Assembly: GCA_003994795.1 (NCBI GenBank)
Contig: AP018269.1
Coordinates: 4,985,677-5,049,676, forward strand
Source: Cylindrospermum sp. NIES-4074
Lineage (GTDB): Bacteria > Cyanobacteriota > Cyanobacteriia > Cyanobacteriales > Nostocaceae
DNA length: 64,000 nucleotides
Reading direction: 5' to 3'
Shown here: piece after piece, positions 63,253-64,000 of the stretch
How positions within the stretch are numbered: position 1 is the stretch's first letter
Layout of the letters: each line of letters starts with the position of its first letter
Position numbers and translations under genes: made by a program
The notes under the pieces: generated by a model
Told to the model about the DNA's origin: nothing
Seen by the model: only the letters and a program-made list of their open reading frames with translations
Databases searched by the model: none

Positions 63253-64000
63253 CTAAAAAATGAAAATAACTGCCAATTTCCACTCTTGATCTTGGCGAAT
63301 AATTTCAATTTGCCGAATGAATTCGCGAAAGTAAAATCGTCTTTCCGCTTCTGATAAGTCTAACCAAAATTGGGGAATAGAAACAGCTTGGGCGACAGAA
63401 CGCAAGTTTACAGGGGGGAGGGTGGCTAGCTTTGCTTGGAGTGCTGAAATTTCTGTGCGGAGTTTGTAAGCCCTTAATTTTGCTGTTTCCTCATCCAAAA
63501 TTCCAGTTTCCGTTAAAGCGGGTAATTGTTGGAGTATTTGTTGTTGACGAGCGATCGCATCCCCTAAACTATTTTTAATGGCATCTAACTGGGGAAAGTC
63601 CATCCCAGCAACCGCTAGAGGTAAGTCACGACACACCACTTCGATAGTTTGTTGCAAAACTTCCTGGTAAGGAATAGCACGACATTTTGGACTGCGGGAA
63701 CAGCTATGAGGACGTAAATAAAGATACTCTTTTTCTTGGTGGCGTTTAGTAACACGGGTGACAATCATATGAGACTGACACTCACCACAAATCACCAACC
63801 CAGCTAGAGAACGGGGCGCACTAGCACTCCGAGATGGTAAGCGACTGTTTCGGCGCAAAAGTCGGTCAATTTGGGCAGCTTCTTCTCTAGAAATTATAGG
63901 AATATGAGTATCAGAGATAATTTCCCCATGCTGATAAGCTGTGTCGCCGCGATAAACTGGATTTGTTAGCCAGCGTCGTCCTGTGGTGACAGAGATGCGC
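63253..64000 (-). CDS. Serine recombinase (XisF-like), 3' part
   Basis: The open frame continues through the right window edge; about 248 C-terminal residues are visible. The first visible residues (RISVTTGRRWLTNPVYRGDT) belong to the recombinase domain, and SLAGLVICGECQSHMIVTRV with CSRSPKCRAIPY make a recombinase zinc ribbon with C-x2-C and later cysteines. A coiled-coil region (about 150 residues) and a C-terminal ISRQIEIIRQ-like end follow, as in large serine integrases. The catalytic serine domain lies outside the window. Resemblance to XisF of heterocyst DNA rearrangement is inferred. Confidence 0.88.
   Translation of the reverse strand, partial: RISVTTGRRWLTNPVYRGDTAYQHGEIISDTHIPIISREEAAQIDRLLRRNSRLPSRSASAPRSLAGLVICGECQSHMIVTRVTKRHQEKEYLYLRPHSCSRSPKCRAIPYQEVLQQTIEVVCRDLPLAVAGMDFPQLDAIKNSLGDAIARQQQILQQLPALTETGILDEETAKLRAYKLRTEISALQAKLATLPPVNLRSVAQAVSIPQFWLDLSEAERRFYFREFIRQIEIIRQDQEWKLAVIFIF

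Overview
The window reads as chromosome from a filamentous, probably heterocyst-forming cyanobacterium of the Nostoc/Anabaena type. Signs of this are the very many GCGATCGC (HIP1) octamers, arrays of 7-bp short tandem repeats between genes, a cyAbrB-type regulator, a groEL copy without groES, a carotenoid oxygenase, a phytochrome-related (cyanobacteriochrome) kinase and an XisF-like serine recombinase. The genus is an inference; no rRNA or tRNA gene was recognised.

Layout. 1-0.93 kb: two adjacent small genes that look like adaptor pieces of a conflict/signalling system, one cut by the window edge. 1.8-5.5 kb: a small membrane protein, a PAS-fused Crp-family regulator and glycerol kinase (glpK). 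5.7-6.9 kb: a zinc-ribbon protein and a protein with a duplicated C-terminal domain. 7.2-11.6 kb: a chaperone block (Hsp20, DnaK, GroEL) on the minus strand, with a repeated palindrome upstream of hsp20. 12-17.6 kb: a type II thioesterase, a NACHT NTPase with strongly repetitive coding DNA, a Uma2 nuclease-fold protein and a carotenoid oxygenase. 17.6-22.3 kb: two paralogous secreted proteins, a small adaptor-like protein beside a 42-bp tandem array, a Rpn-family (DUF2887) gene with a broken copy, and a DUF7662-XRE regulator. 22.5-29.6 kb: miaB, DUF4058, a stress cluster (CsbD, double CsbD, GlsB/YmgE), an acyltransferase and a pRiA4b ORF-3-like protein. 29.7-34.5 kb: a nucleotidyltransferase-fold protein, PadR and GntR regulators, leuA divergent from GntR across a paired operator, and an atypical SDR. 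34.7-42.7 kb: four minus-strand signalling genes (two hybrid kinases, a candidate dual-cysteine cyanobacteriochrome kinase, an Rcp1-like receiver). 43.5-49 kb: moaE, small unknown genes, clpS with DUF2103, an exported FAD oxidoreductase and a truncated antitoxin-like gene. 49.6-55.9 kb: a coiled-coil/TPR membrane protein, a KTSC protein, pyrR, cobD, an Rrf2 regulator and a cyAbrB regulator. 56.3-64 kb: a ClC antiporter with CBS domains, a zinc-ribbon membrane protein, a GT39-type glycosyltransferase, a large unknown membrane protein and the 3' part of a serine recombinase.

The intergenic DNA is rich in mobile-looking palindromic repeats. At least six families can be defined from copies inside this window, and several have altered coding sequences (thioesterase, nucleotidyltransferase, cobD, two kinases). 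The most interesting protein-level leads are the cyanobacteriochrome/Rcp1/hybrid-kinase cluster, the NACHT protein with a fast-evolving-looking repeat region, and the small adaptor-like genes near the left edge and at 19.6 kb. All function calls rest on reading motifs by eye; no database search was run.
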